DNA of 64,000 bases, taken from Streptococcus sp. oral taxon 061. GTDB lineage: Bacteria > Bacillota > Bacilli > Lactobacillales > Streptococcaceae. This document shows, piece after piece, positions 16,415 to 25,406 of this stretch. A program made the position numbers and the translations under genes. Each line of letters begins with the position of its first letter. Positions within the stretch are counted from its first letter, which is position 1. The DNA lies in contig NZ_CP058258.1 of the NCBI RefSeq assembly GCF_013394695.1, positions 578,001 through 642,000 on the forward strand, read 5' to 3'. The notes beneath the pieces are model-generated. The model saw only the letters and a program-made list of their open reading frames with translations, searched no databases and was not told the origin of the DNA.

Positions 16415-17734
16415 ATGGAAAAACGCAGTAGTAGAAATCAAAAAGATCCTGTCTTAGGACTTGTCAGAAAATTTATTCGTTTTTTTAGAAACTATCGCCA
16501 ATGGAGTAATAAAACCTTTGTTGTTGTGTTGTTGATTGTTGTTGCGATTTCGATGGCTTTGACTTTATTAGCTCAAGGAATTAAGGGAGTTCCATTAGTG
16601 AATAGTAGTGTAACTACAGTGAGTCAGAGTGCTGATTCTAAGGAGAAAACTACTGTAACGGAACAGGAAACAAGTGCTCGCATCATGGCAAATGGTGATT
16701 TGCTTTACCATGACATCATCTACATTTCAGCAAAAAAGGCAGACGGTACCTACGATTTTCATGAAAACTTTGAATACGTAAAGCCTTGGCTTAAGCAAGC
16801 TGACTTGGTCATTGGTGATTTTGAAGGAACTGTAAATAAAGATCACTATCTTGCAGGTTACCCCTTATTTAATGCACCTGGTGAAGTCATGGACGCTATA
16901 AAAGATGCAGGCTATCAAGTGCTAGACTTGGCTCATAATCATATCTTGGATTCTCAAATTGAGGGAGTAGTTTCAACCGCAGATGCGATTGAAAAAGCTG
17001 GAATGACACCAATCGGAGTCTACACTCATGAACCACGAGATAAAGCACCTATTGTCATCAAGGAAGTCAATGGGATTAAAGTTGCCCTTTTAGCTTATTC
17101 CTATGGTTTTAACGGAATTGAACAAAGCATTTCTCAAGAGGATTATAATCGCTATCTTTCAGACTTAGATGAAGATAAAATGAAGGCTGAAATTGAGCGA
17201 GCAGAGAAAGAGGCAGATATTACAATTATCATGCCTCAGATGGGAGTTGAGTATCAAATTGAGCCGACTGAGGAGCAAAAGAAACTTTACCATAAAATGA
17301 TTGATTGGGGTGCTGATATTATCTTTGGTGGTCATCCTCACGTTGTTGAACCAGCTGAAACGGTTGAAAAAGAAGGTGATAAAAAGCTTATCATTTACTC
17401 TATGGGGAATTTCATCTCAAATCAACGGATTGAAACCATGCAGGATGTTGAAAATGCCAAGTGGACGGAACGTGGAGTTCTCATGGATGTGACCATTAAG
17501 AAGAAATCCGGTAAAACGACTATCGAAACTGCCCAAGCCCATCCAAGCTGGGTGAGTAGGACTCCAAAGGGAGGCTATTCTCCAGAAGGATACCCACTCT
17601 ATCTTTACCAAACTTATATCCTGGAAGACTTTATTGAGGGTGGGAAATACCGTAGTCAGTTAGACGAGGCTACCAAGGAACGGATTGATACAGCCTATAA
17701 AGAAATGAATGAACATGTAGGTTTGAAGTGGTAG
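16415..17734 (+). CDS. CapA-like (PGA_cap) metallophosphatase-fold membrane protein
   Basis: 439 residues: a basic N terminus, one membrane anchor (about 33-56), a Ser/Thr linker, then an extracellular CapA domain. Its calcineurin-like metal motifs are visible: NGDLLYHD, IGDFEGTV, LAHNHILD and GGHPHVVEP. CapA/PgsA proteins act in poly-gamma-glutamate capsule export in bacilli, but no pgsB/C/E genes are here and streptococci are not known to make that polymer, so the true role is open. A cell-envelope hydrolase is an alternative. RBS GGAGAG. The HAD gene follows after 24 nt. Confidence 0.82.
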   Translation: MEKRSSRNQKDPVLGLVRKFIRFFRNYRQWSNKTFVVVLLIVVAISMALTLLAQGIKGVPLVNSSVTTVSQSADSKEKTTVTEQETSARIMANGDLLYHDIIYISAKKADGTYDFHENFEYVKPWLKQADLVIGDFEGTVNKDHYLAGYPLFNAPGEVMDAIKDAGYQVLDLAHNHILDSQIEGVVSTADAIEKAGMTPIGVYTHEPRDKAPIVIKEVNGIKVALLAYSYGFNGIEQSISQEDYNRYLSDLDEDKMKAEIERAEKEADITIIMPQMGVEYQIEPTEEQKKLYHKMIDWGADIIFGGHPHVVEPAETVEKEGDKKLIIYSMGNFISNQRIETMQDVENAKWTERGVLMDVTIKKKSGKTTIETAQAHPSWVSRTPKGGYSPEGYPLYLYQTYILEDFIEGGKYRSQLDEATKERIDTAYKEMNEHVGLKW

Positions 17735-17758
17735 TGATTCGAATCTCAAGGAGACAAA

Positions 17759-18586
17759 ATGGAAATTAAGATAGTAGCAACGGATATGGATGGTACTTTG
17801 TTAGATCCAAGAGGTCAACTAGACCTTCCTCGCTTAGAGAAAATTTTAGATAAGCTGGACCACCGTGGCGTTCGGTTTGTCATTGCGACTGGAAATGAAG
17901 TTCATCGTATGCGACAATTACTGGGACATCTAGCAGAAAGAGTCGTTCTGGTAGTTGCTAATGGTGCTCGGATATTCGAAAATAATGAATTGATTCAAGC
18001 ACAAACTTGGGATGATGCCATGGTTGATAGGGCTTTAGCTCATTTTAAAGGTAGAGAATGTCAGGATCAGTTTGTCGTAACTGCGATGAATGGTGGTTTT
18101 GTAAAGAAAGGTACTGTTTTTACAGAACTTGATAAATTTATGACTCCAGAGATGATTGAGAAGCTCTATCAACGAATGAACTTTGTCGATGAATTTGACT
18201 CTAATCTCTTCGGTGGTGTTCTCAAGATGAGCATGGTAGTTGGTGAAGAGCGATTGGATTCGGTTTTACAGGAAATTAATGACCTATTTGATGGGCATGT
18301 GCGAGCTGTTTCCAGCGGTTATGGCTGTATTGATATCTTACAAGATGGGATTCATAAAGCGTGGGGGCTAGTAGAATTACTCAAACGTTGGAACTTAAAA
18401 CCTGAACAAATCATGGCCTTCGGTGATAGTGAAAATGACATTGAAATGTTAGAGTTGGCAGGAATTTCATACGCTATGGAAAATGCAGAAGAGGCTGTTA
18501 AGAGAGTTGCGACAAAAGTAGCTCCAGCCAACAGTCAGGCGGGTGTTTACAAAGTTTTAGAGAACTGGCTAGAAAGAGGAGAATAA
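17759..18586 (+). CDS. Cof-type HAD-IIB family phosphatase
   Basis: 275 residues with HAD motif 1 DMDGTLL (nucleophile Asp), motif 2 in FVIATGN and motif 4 GDSENDIEML; a Cof-type alpha/beta cap lies between. Such proteins dephosphorylate small sugar phosphates or cofactors; the substrate is not predictable. RBS AAGGAGA. The following SGNH gene begins 1 nt after its stop. Confidence 0.9.
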   Translation: MEIKIVATDMDGTLLDPRGQLDLPRLEKILDKLDHRGVRFVIATGNEVHRMRQLLGHLAERVVLVVANGARIFENNELIQAQTWDDAMVDRALAHFKGRECQDQFVVTAMNGGFVKKGTVFTELDKFMTPEMIEKLYQRMNFVDEFDSNLFGGVLKMSMVVGEERLDSVLQEINDLFDGHVRAVSSGYGCIDILQDGIHKAWGLVELLKRWNLKPEQIMAFGDSENDIEMLELAGISYAMENAEEAVKRVATKVAPANSQAGVYKVLENWLERGE

Positions 18587-18587
18587 C

Positions 18588-19223
18588 TTGGCAGTACAGC
18601 TATTAGAAAATTGGCTCTTAAAAGAGCAGGAGAAAATCCAAACCAAGTATCGTGAACTCAACCAGATTTCTGTAATTGAACCAGATATCATCTTTATTGG
18701 AGATTCTATTGTTGAGTATTATCCCTTGCAAGAATTACTAGGGACAACAAAGACCATTGTAAACCGAGGTATTCGAGGCTATCAAACTGGACTTTTACTA
18801 GATAACCTTGATGCCCACCTCTATGGTGATGCAGTGGATCAAATTGTGCTTTTGATTGGGACCAATGACATCGGGAAAGATGTTCCAATGAGTCAAGCAT
18901 TAAAGAATCTTGAAAGTGTAATTCAAAGTATTTCTCGTGACTATCCGCTGTCACAGATTAAGCTAGTTTCTATTCTGCCAGTTCATCAAGGGGAAGAATA
19001 CAAACAGACAGTTTATATTCGCACAAATGAGAAAATCAAGGCCTGGAACCAAGCCTATCAAGAGCTAGCTTCTGCATACATGCAGGTAGAATATGTATCT
19101 GTCTTTGAGAATCTACTAGATCAGGAAGGGCAACTCAAATCAGACCATACAACAGATGGGCTTCACCTTAGCGTTTCTGGCTATCAGGCTCTATCAGAAA
19201 CCTTGAAAACTAGACTTTTCTAG
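18588..19223 (+). CDS. SGNH/GDSL-type hydrolase
   Basis: 211 residues starting with TTG (RBS AGAGGAG just upstream; no ATG in a suitable place). Catalytic blocks are FIGDSIVEY (block I Ser), NRGIRG (block II), IGTNDIG (block III Asn) and DGLHLS (block V Asp/His). There is no signal peptide, so a cytoplasmic esterase or acetylhydrolase is likely. The substrate is unknown. The TTG start and 1-nt gap suggest it is made at low level, coupled to the HAD gene. Confidence 0.88.
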   Translation: MAVQLLENWLLKEQEKIQTKYRELNQISVIEPDIIFIGDSIVEYYPLQELLGTTKTIVNRGIRGYQTGLLLDNLDAHLYGDAVDQIVLLIGTNDIGKDVPMSQALKNLESVIQSISRDYPLSQIKLVSILPVHQGEEYKQTVYIRTNEKIKAWNQAYQELASAYMQVEYVSVFENLLDQEGQLKSDHTTDGLHLSVSGYQALSETLKTRLF

Positions 19224-19239
19224 ACATCTACTTGCATTT

Positions 19240-19268
19240 TTGCTTTTTTAACCTAGATAAGGTATAAT
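19240..19268 (+). promoter_or_regulatory. Promoter of ssrA
   Basis: TTGCTT, 17 nt, TATAAT, placing the start about 17 nt before the mature 5' end of tmRNA. Confidence 0.7.
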
Positions 19269-19284
19269 ATCTTTATAGTCTTTT

Positions 19285-19629
19285 GGGGTCGTTACGGATT
19301 CGACAGGCATTATGAGGCATATTTTGCAACCCGTGTGGCGACGTAAACGCTCAGTTAAATATAACTGCAAAAAATAATACTTCTTACGCTCTAGCTGCCT
19401 AAAAACCAGCAGGCGTGACCCGATTCGGATTGCTCGTGTCTGATGACAGGTCTTATTATTAGCGAGATACGATCAAGCTTTGTCTAGCAGTTTGGTAAGA
19501 GATTTATAGACTCGCAGTTCCTAGGCTTGAGTTATGTGTCGAGGGACTGTTAAAACAATACATAACCTATGGTTGTAGACAAATATGTTAGCAGGTGTTT
19601 GGACGTGGGTTCGACTCCCACCGGCTCCA
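19285..19629 (+). ncRNA. ssrA: Transfer-messenger RNA (tmRNA)
   Basis: About 345 nt from GGGGTCGTTACGG to GGCTCCA with CCA-like end encoded. The tRNA-like part ends in the T-loop GGGTTCGACTCCC. The resume codon begins the tag GCA AAA AAT AAT ACT TCT TAC GCT CTA GCT GCC TAA, giving AKNNTSYALAA, the streptococcal degradation tag. It frees stalled ribosomes together with SmpB. Confidence 0.97.
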
Positions 19630-19660
19630 TTGATAATTTACATTGTTTTGTAAATCTTTC

Positions 19661-19690
19661 TAAAACGTTGTTTTTACAACGTTTTTTATT
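19661..19690 (+). terminator. Terminator of ssrA
   Basis: AAAACGTTGT and ACAACGTTTT pair around TTTT, followed by further T residues. Confidence 0.85.
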
Positions 19691-19791
19691 TTATTCTTTG
19701 GTATTCTTTTGCAAAAAAAGAATACAACATTTTGTTGTATCCTAAATATTAAATCAAGTCCTGAATTTTCTTAAGTTTTTATCATATTTTC

Positions 19792-19972
19792 TGTTATAAT
19801 TAAGGTGCCTTAAGAAAAATAATGAAAAAACTAAATGTTTTTCATATAGTTTTCATTTTTTGTGTTATAATTAAGGTGCCTTAAGAAAAATATTAAGGTG
19901 CCTTAAGAAAAATATTAAGGTGCCTTAAGAAAAATAATGAAAAAACTAAATGTTTTTCATATAGTTTTCATT
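19792..19972 (+). promoter_or_regulatory. mntH control region: two promoters and four identical palindromic operators
   Basis: The palindrome TTAAGGTGCCTTAA occurs at 19800-19813, 19871-19884, 19893-19906 and 19915-19928. The first two each overlap the last base of an extended -10 box TGT-TATAAT (19792-19800 and 19863-19871). Operators 2-4 are spaced exactly 22 bp, about two helical turns. A 59-bp block (19799-19857) containing operator 1 and its right flank recurs at 19914-19972 with operator 4. The sequence is reminiscent of DtxR/MntR-type operators, so metal-dependent repression of mntH is inferred. This fills the 423-bp gap after ssrA with its terminator. Confidence 0.75.
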
Positions 19973-20052
19973 GTTTTAATAGTTTAAAGTCAATCTTATT
20001 TTTCTCTAATAGAAAATAATGAAAAAGTAGGTTTAGAAAGAGGTAAGTATCT

Positions 20053-21387
20053 ATGTCTTCTCATAAAAAAATGTCACTCTCTGAGATTAATCAATCTATC
20101 GATACTCCAAATAACAATCATTTCTGGCAAAATATAAAGGCCTTTTTAGGTCCGGGTGCTCTTGTCGCAGTTGGTTATATGGATCCAGGAAACTGGATTA
20201 CCAGTGTAGTCGGTGGTGCTTCCTATAAGTATAGTCTCTTGTTTGTTATCTTGATTTCATCTCTCATTGCCATGCAACTTCAGCAGATGGCAGGAAAGCT
20301 TGGTATTGTAACCCAGATGGACCTGGCTCAAGCAACGGCTCATCATTCACCTAAATGGCTTCGTTATAGTCTATGGGTGATTTTAGAATTAGCCTTGATG
20401 GCGACAGATCTGGCAGAAGTTCTAGGTTCAGCGATTGCTCTCAATCTTCTCTTTAAGATTCCGATTATGATAGCCATCCTTTTGACGGTTCTAGATGTCT
20501 TTCTCTTATTGCTTTTGATGAAATTTGGCTTTAAGAAGATTGAAGCTATTGTGACAACACTGATTTTAACGATTTTAGCAATCTTTACTTATCTGGTAGC
20601 TTTGTCACATCCAAGCTTCCAAGGAATCGTTGAGGGTTATCTACCGAATGCAACCTTATTTGAAAGTCCTTTGCCAGGGCATGAAAGTCAATTAACCTTG
20701 GCGTTAGGTATCGTGGGTGCGACAGTGATGCCCCATAACCTCTATTTGCATTCTTCCTTGTCTCAAACTCGGAAAATCAATCACAAGGACAAGAATGATG
20801 TTCGAAAAGCCGTGCGCTTTATGACCTGGGATTCAAATCTTCAACTGTCCTTGGCCTTTATCGTTAACTCCCTTCTATTAATTCTCGGGGCGGCTCTCTT
20901 TTTCGGCCATGCATCCGAGATTTCTGCCTTCTCTCAAATGTATAATGCCTTGCAGGATTCTACTATTGCAGGAGCTATAGCTAGCTCAACCTTATCAACC
21001 TTGTTTGCCTTGGCTTTATTAGCCAGTGGTCAGAATTCGACAATTACGGGTACCTTGACTGGACAAATCGTTATGGAAGGTTTCTTGCATATGAGATTGC
21101 CTCAATGGTTCATTCGTTTGGCAACTCGTCTCTTTGCCTTGTTGCCTGTCATGATTGTAGCGGTTGTGTTTGGTCATCAGGAAAAAACCTTGGATCAGTT
21201 ATTGGTTTATTCGCAGGTCTTTCTTTCAATCGCTCTTCCATTTTCAATCTTCCCTTTGATTTATCTAACTTCTAAGAAATCACTGATGGGCGAATTTACC
21301 AATGCTAAATGGAATACCATCCTTGGTTATATTGTTTCCATTATCTTAACAATTCTCAATGTGAAATTGTTATTTGATATTTTCTAA
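20053..21387 (+). CDS. mntH: Nramp-family divalent metal transporter MntH
   Basis: 444 residues with eleven hydrophobic segments; proton-coupled uptake of Mn2+ (and possibly Fe2+) is the family role. Metal ligands are visible in TM1 (DPGN, Asp44 and Asn47) and TM6 (GATVMPHNLYLHSS, Ala223 and Met226). The RBS is GAGGT and the start is ATG. It is monocistronic with a strong terminator. The dense operator array upstream is unusual and supports tight metal control. Confidence 0.95.
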   Translation: MSSHKKMSLSEINQSIDTPNNNHFWQNIKAFLGPGALVAVGYMDPGNWITSVVGGASYKYSLLFVILISSLIAMQLQQMAGKLGIVTQMDLAQATAHHSPKWLRYSLWVILELALMATDLAEVLGSAIALNLLFKIPIMIAILLTVLDVFLLLLLMKFGFKKIEAIVTTLILTILAIFTYLVALSHPSFQGIVEGYLPNATLFESPLPGHESQLTLALGIVGATVMPHNLYLHSSLSQTRKINHKDKNDVRKAVRFMTWDSNLQLSLAFIVNSLLLILGAALFFGHASEISAFSQMYNALQDSTIAGAIASSTLSTLFALALLASGQNSTITGTLTGQIVMEGFLHMRLPQWFIRLATRLFALLPVMIVAVVFGHQEKTLDQLLVYSQVFLSIALPFSIFPLIYLTSKKSLMGEFTNAKWNTILGYIVSIILTILNVKLLFDIF

Positions 21388-21421
21388 GAAATTCACCCGA
21401 GTTATAAAACAAGTATATAAG

Positions 21422-21457
21422 AAAAAAGATACCCAAGATTTCTTGGGTATCTTTTTT
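21422..21457 (+). terminator. Terminator of mntH
   Basis: AAAAAAGATACCCAAGA and CTTGGGTATCTTTTTT form a near-perfect long stem with symmetrical A/T runs; it can also stop transcription from the leftward tRNA gene. Confidence 0.9.
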
Positions 21458-21466
21458 GAAACTAAA

Positions 21467-21554
21467 CGGAAGACATGGGATTCGAACCCACGCACGCTTT
21501 AACACGCCTACCGCGTTTCCAACACGGCCTCTTAAGCCTCTTGAGTAATCTTCC
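21467..21554 (-). tRNA. tRNA-Ser (anticodon GGA)
   Basis: On the minus strand an 88-nt class II tRNA: acceptor GGAAGAT/GTCTTCC with discriminator G, an anticodon stem with loop TTGGAAA (anticodon GGA, reading UCC/UCU), a long variable arm (GTAGGCGTGTTAAAGCGTGC) and T-loop GGTTCGAATCC. CCA is not encoded. Confidence 0.93.
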
Positions 21555-21655
21555 ATTGTTTACTAACCTAGTCTACCATAAAGCCTTCTTTCTTGCAAAT
21601 TTATTTAAAGTTGAGGATCCAGTGATAGAAAATGAAAGAAATTGACAAAAAATGC

Positions 21656-21683
21656 TTGACTTTGATATTTTTTATGATAGAAT
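21656..21683 (+). promoter_or_regulatory. Promoter of the fru operon
   Basis: TTGACT, 16 nt, TAGAAT with a TGA extension, 33 nt before the fruR start. Confidence 0.7.
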
Positions 21684-21688
21684 GAATA

Positions 21689-21703
21689 ATGTAATCGTTA
21701 ACA
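21689..21703 (+). promoter_or_regulatory. cre site (CcpA) in the fru leader
   Basis: ATGTAATCGTTAACA matches the catabolite-responsive consensus WTGNAANCGNWWNCW at every defined position. It lies just downstream of the -10 box, where bound CcpA-HPr(Ser-P) would block initiation or elongation. Confidence 0.8.
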
Positions 21704-21715
21704 GGAGGTGGGTTC

Positions 21716-22456
21716 GTGCTAAAAAGCGAGAGAAAAAAGTTGATTTTAGAAGAATTGAGTAAGCATAAAATCGTCTCTCTAGAGAAATTGGTAGGCTTGC
21801 TAGATACTTCAGAATCAACAGTTAGACGTGATTTAGATGAATTGGAGTCTGAAAATAAACTTCGTCGAGTGCATGGAGGAGCAGAGTTGCCTCACTCCTT
21901 GCAAGAAGAAGAAACCATTCAAGAAAAATCTGTCAAAAACCTTCAAGAGAAAAAGTTGATTGCTCAAAAAGCAGCTTCTCTCATCAAAGAAAAAGATGTT
22001 ATCTTTGTGGATGCAGGAAGTACGACAGCCTTTCTCGTTAAAGAATTGGAGCGAAAAGACATTACAGTGGTAACCAATTCCATTCACCATGCGGTTCAAT
22101 TAGTGGATAAGCAAATCCCAACAGTCATTATCGGTGGTGGAGTTAAAATGACAACAGATGCCAGTATCGGAGGAGTAGCTCTCAATCAGATTAACCAACT
22201 GCACTTTGATCGTGCCTTTATTGGAATGAATGGTGTAGATGAAGGTTACTTTACAACTCCAGATATGGAGGAGGGCGCCGTCAAGCGTGCTATCTTAGAA
22301 AATGCTAAACAGACATATGTTCTAGCAGATTCATCCAAGATTGGTCAGTCTTGTTTTGCTAAGGTAGCTCCTATAAAACGTGCTATTGTCATTACAAGCA
22401 AGGGTCACGAGCTCTTGCCAGCTATCAAAGAGAAAACGGAGGTAATAGAAGTATGA
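21716..22456 (+). CDS. fruR: DeoR-family regulator of the fructose operon
   Basis: 246 residues with the N-terminal DeoR helix-turn-helix (SERKKLILEELSKHKIVSL, then TSESTVRRDLDELE) and the sugar-phosphate-sensing domain with GSTTAFLVKEL and GVDEGYFTTPD. It begins with GTG behind AGGAGG. In this family fructose 1-phosphate releases DNA. It overlaps fruK by 4 bp, so regulator, kinase and transporter are made from one message and the regulator is likely autoregulated. Confidence 0.92.
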   Translation: MLKSERKKLILEELSKHKIVSLEKLVGLLDTSESTVRRDLDELESENKLRRVHGGAELPHSLQEEETIQEKSVKNLQEKKLIAQKAASLIKEKDVIFVDAGSTTAFLVKELERKDITVVTNSIHHAVQLVDKQIPTVIIGGGVKMTTDASIGGVALNQINQLHFDRAFIGMNGVDEGYFTTPDMEEGAVKRAILENAKQTYVLADSSKIGQSCFAKVAPIKRAIVITSKGHELLPAIKEKTEVIEV

Positions 22457-23364
22457 TTTATACAGTCACACTCAATCCATCTATAGACTACATTGTCCGT
22501 TTGGACAAAGTGGAAGTTGGTAGTGTTAATCGTATGGATAGTGATGATAAGTTTGCTGGCGGTAAAGGTATCAATGTTAGCCGTGTCTTGAAGCGTTTGG
22601 ATATTCCAAATACAGCGACAGGTTTCATCGGAGGCTTTACTGGAAAATTTATCACAGATACTTTAGCTGAAGAACAAATTGAAACGCAATTTGTCCAAGT
22701 GGCAGAAGATACGCGTATCAATGTCAAGATCAAAGCAGACCAAGAAACTGAAATCAATGGGACAGGTCCTAATGTTGAGCCCGAACAACTTGAAGAGTTA
22801 AAAGCCATTCTTTCAAATCTCACAGCAGAAGATACAGTAGTATTTGCTGGATCAAGTGCTAAAAACTTAGGCAATGTCATCTATAAGGATTTGATTGCCT
22901 TGACCCGTCAGACAGGCGCACAAGTAGTCTGTGACTTTGAAGGTCAGACCTTGATTGATAGTTTGGATTATCAACCACTTTTGGTCAAACCAAATAATCA
23001 TGAACTGGGAGCTATCTTTGGAGTCAAGCTTGAAAGCCTTGATGAAATAGAAAAATACGCTCGAGAATTACTGGCTAAGGGTGCTCAAAACGTGATTATC
23101 TCTATGGCTGGTGATGGTGCCCTTCTGGTAACATCAGATGGAGCATACTTTGCTAAACCGATCAAGGGAACAGTTAAAAACTCAGTTGGGGCTGGTGACT
23201 CTATGGTTGCTGGATTTACCGGTGAGTTTGTAAAATCAAAAGACGCAGTGGAAGCCTTTAAATGGGGAGTGGCTTGTGGAACAGCAACTACATTTTCAGA
23301 TGATTTAGCAACTGCAGCATTTATTAAAGAAACTTATGAAAAAGTTGAGGTAGAAAAAAGATGA
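22453..23364 (+). CDS. fruK: 1-Phosphofructokinase
   Basis: 303-residue PfkB-family kinase converting fructose 1-phosphate to fructose 1,6-bisphosphate with ATP. Signatures are GGKGINVSRVL (substrate region) and VKNSVGAGDSMVAGF (PfkB signature 2, catalytic Asp). It overlaps both neighbours by 4 bp (ATGA), typical of a tightly coupled operon. Confidence 0.95.
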   Translation: MIYTVTLNPSIDYIVRLDKVEVGSVNRMDSDDKFAGGKGINVSRVLKRLDIPNTATGFIGGFTGKFITDTLAEEQIETQFVQVAEDTRINVKIKADQETEINGTGPNVEPEQLEELKAILSNLTAEDTVVFAGSSAKNLGNVIYKDLIALTRQTGAQVVCDFEGQTLIDSLDYQPLLVKPNNHELGAIFGVKLESLDEIEKYARELLAKGAQNVIISMAGDGALLVTSDGAYFAKPIKGTVKNSVGAGDSMVAGFTGEFVKSKDAVEAFKWGVACGTATTFSDDLATAAFIKETYEKVEVEKR

Positions 23365-25316
23365 AAATTCAAGATTTATTGAGAAAAGATGTCATGTTGC
23401 TTGATTTGCAAGCAACTGAAAAAACAGCAGCTATCGAAGAAATGATTCATAGCTTGGTTGAACACGGATACGTGACAGATTTTGAAACCTTTAAAGAAGG
23501 AATCTTAGCGCGTGAAGCTTTGACTTCTACAGGCTTGGGCGACGGTATCGCTATGCCACACAGCAAAAATGCTGCTGTAAAGGAAGCTACTGTTCTCTTT
23601 GCTAAGTCGAACAAGGGTGTTGATTACGAAAGTTTAGACGGACAAGCAACTGACCTCTTCTTTATGATTGCTGCTCCAGAAGGTGCCAATGATACTCACT
23701 TGGCTGCCTTGGCAGAATTGTCACAATATTTGATGAAAGACGGATTTGCTGATAAACTTCGTCAAGTAACATCAGCTGATCAAGTCATTGAACTCTTTGA
23801 CCAAGCATCAGAAAAACCTCAAGAACCAGTTCAAGCTCTTGCAAATGAATCTGGTGACTTTATCGTAGCAGTTACAGCTTGTACAACAGGAATTGCCCAC
23901 ACATACATGGCCCAAGAAGCTCTTCAAAAAGTGGCTGCGGAAATGGGTGTTGGTATCAAGGTTGAAACCAACGGTGCAAGTGGTGTTGGCAACAAATTGA
24001 CAGCAGAAGATATCCGCAATGCCAAAGCTGTTATCATCGCTGCAGATAAAGCAGTTGAGATGGATCGTTTTGATGGTAAACCATTGGTGAACCGTCCGGT
24101 TGCAGATGGTATTCGTAAGACAGAAGAGTTGATCAACTTGGCTCTTTCTGGTAATGCTGAAGTCTATCGTGCTGCTAATGGAGCGCAAGCTTCAACAGCA
24201 TCTAATGAAAAACAAAGTCTAGGTGGTGCCTTCTACAAACACTTGATGAGTGGTGTATCACAAATGTTGCCATTCGTTATCGGTGGAGGTATCATGATTG
24301 CACTTGCTTTCTTGATTGATGGTGCTTTGGGTGTGCCACAGGATAGTCTTGGCAATCTCGGTTCCTACCATGAGCTAGCTTCCATGTTCATGAAAATTGG
24401 TGGTTCAGCCTTCGGTTTGATGCTTCCAGTATTTGCTGGATATGTTGCTTACTCAATCGCTGAAAAACCAGGTTTGGTAGCCGGTTTCGTAGCTGGTGCT
24501 ATCGCTAAAGAAGGTTATGCCTTTGGTAAAATCCCTTACGCACAAGGTGGCGAAGCAACTTCAGCCCTTGCAGGGGTATCATCAGGTTTTCTTGGAGCCC
24601 TCGTAGGTGGATTTATCGCAGGTGCCTTGGTGCTCTTGGTTAAGAAATACGTGAAGGTTCCTCGCTCACTTGAAGGTGCTAAATCAATCCTTATTTTGCC
24701 ACTTTTTGGAACAATCTTGACAGGCTTTGTCATGCTAGCTGTTAATATCCCAATGGCCGCAATCAACACTGGTATGAACAACTTCCTTGGTGGTCTTGAA
24801 GGTGGATCAGCTGTCCTTCTTGGAGTCGTTCTTGGAGGAATGATGGCTGTCGATATGGGTGGACCTGTCAATAAAGCAGCCTACGTCTTTGGTACTGGTA
24901 CTCTTGCAGCAACAGTGGCAACAGGTGGTTCAGTAGCCATGGCAGCAGTTATGGCTGGAGGAATGGTTCCACCGCTTGCAATCTTTGTGGCAACACTTCT
25001 CTTCAAGAATAAATTTACCAAAGAAGAACGTAACTCTGGTTTGACGAACATCGTTATGGGCTTGTCATTCATCACTGAAGGTGCGATTCCATTTGGTGCA
25101 GCAGACCCAGCTCGTGCTATCCCAAGCTTCATCCTTGGTTCAGCGGTAGCAGGTGGACTCGTTGGTCTTGCAAATATCAAACTCATGGCTCCTCACGGAG
25201 GAATCTTCGTTATCGCCCTTACTTCAAATGCTCTTCTTTACCTTGTCTTTGTCTTGGTAGGAGCAATTGTCAGTGGTGTAGTTTACGGTTACCTTCGTAA
25301 ACCATTAGAAAAATAA
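23361..25316 (+). CDS. fruA: PTS fructose transporter subunit IIABC
   Basis: 651-residue fusion in the order IIA-IIB-IIC. IIA (about 1-150) has the phosphorylated His67 in GIAMPHSK; IIB (about 165-265) has Cys173 in TACTTGIAHT; IIC (about 295-650) has about nine to ten membrane segments with ITEGAIPFGAADP. It imports fructose as fructose 1-phosphate, the substrate of FruK. A terminator follows. Confidence 0.95.
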   Translation: MKIQDLLRKDVMLLDLQATEKTAAIEEMIHSLVEHGYVTDFETFKEGILAREALTSTGLGDGIAMPHSKNAAVKEATVLFAKSNKGVDYESLDGQATDLFFMIAAPEGANDTHLAALAELSQYLMKDGFADKLRQVTSADQVIELFDQASEKPQEPVQALANESGDFIVAVTACTTGIAHTYMAQEALQKVAAEMGVGIKVETNGASGVGNKLTAEDIRNAKAVIIAADKAVEMDRFDGKPLVNRPVADGIRKTEELINLALSGNAEVYRAANGAQASTASNEKQSLGGAFYKHLMSGVSQMLPFVIGGGIMIALAFLIDGALGVPQDSLGNLGSYHELASMFMKIGGSAFGLMLPVFAGYVAYSIAEKPGLVAGFVAGAIAKEGYAFGKIPYAQGGEATSALAGVSSGFLGALVGGFIAGALVLLVKKYVKVPRSLEGAKSILILPLFGTILTGFVMLAVNIPMAAINTGMNNFLGGLEGGSAVLLGVVLGGMMAVDMGGPVNKAAYVFGTGTLAATVATGGSVAMAAVMAGGMVPPLAIFVATLLFKNKFTKEERNSGLTNIVMGLSFITEGAIPFGAADPARAIPSFILGSAVAGGLVGLANIKLMAPHGGIFVIALTSNALLYLVFVLVGAIVSGVVYGYLRKPLEK

Positions 25317-25330
25317 TCACAAACACATTC

Positions 25331-25366
25331 AAATGACTGAACACGAAAGTGGGCAGTCATTTTTTT
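25331..25366 (+). terminator. Terminator of the fru operon
   Basis: AAATGACTG and CAGTCATTT pair around a 12-14-nt loop, followed by T residues. Confidence 0.8.
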
Positions 25367-25391
25367 AACCTCTCGAAAAGTTCATGAAATA

Positions 25392-25400
25392 TGATATAAT
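25392..25400 (+). promoter_or_regulatory. Extended -10 promoter of ftsK (copy 1), predicted leaderless
   Basis: TGA-TATAAT followed by exactly 6 nt and ATG (25407), with no Shine-Dalgarno sequence in between. Confidence 0.6.
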
Positions 25401-25406
25401 AGAAGC

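Noticed and set aside
16415..17734. Part of a poly-gamma-glutamate capsule locus
   Set aside because: The CapA-like gene has no pgsB/C/E partners; its neighbours are an HAD phosphatase and an SGNH hydrolase.
19799..19972. CRISPR-like array before mntH
   Set aside because: The repeats are 22 bp and abut each other without unique spacers, and there are no cas genes. They read better as promoter-operator repeats.
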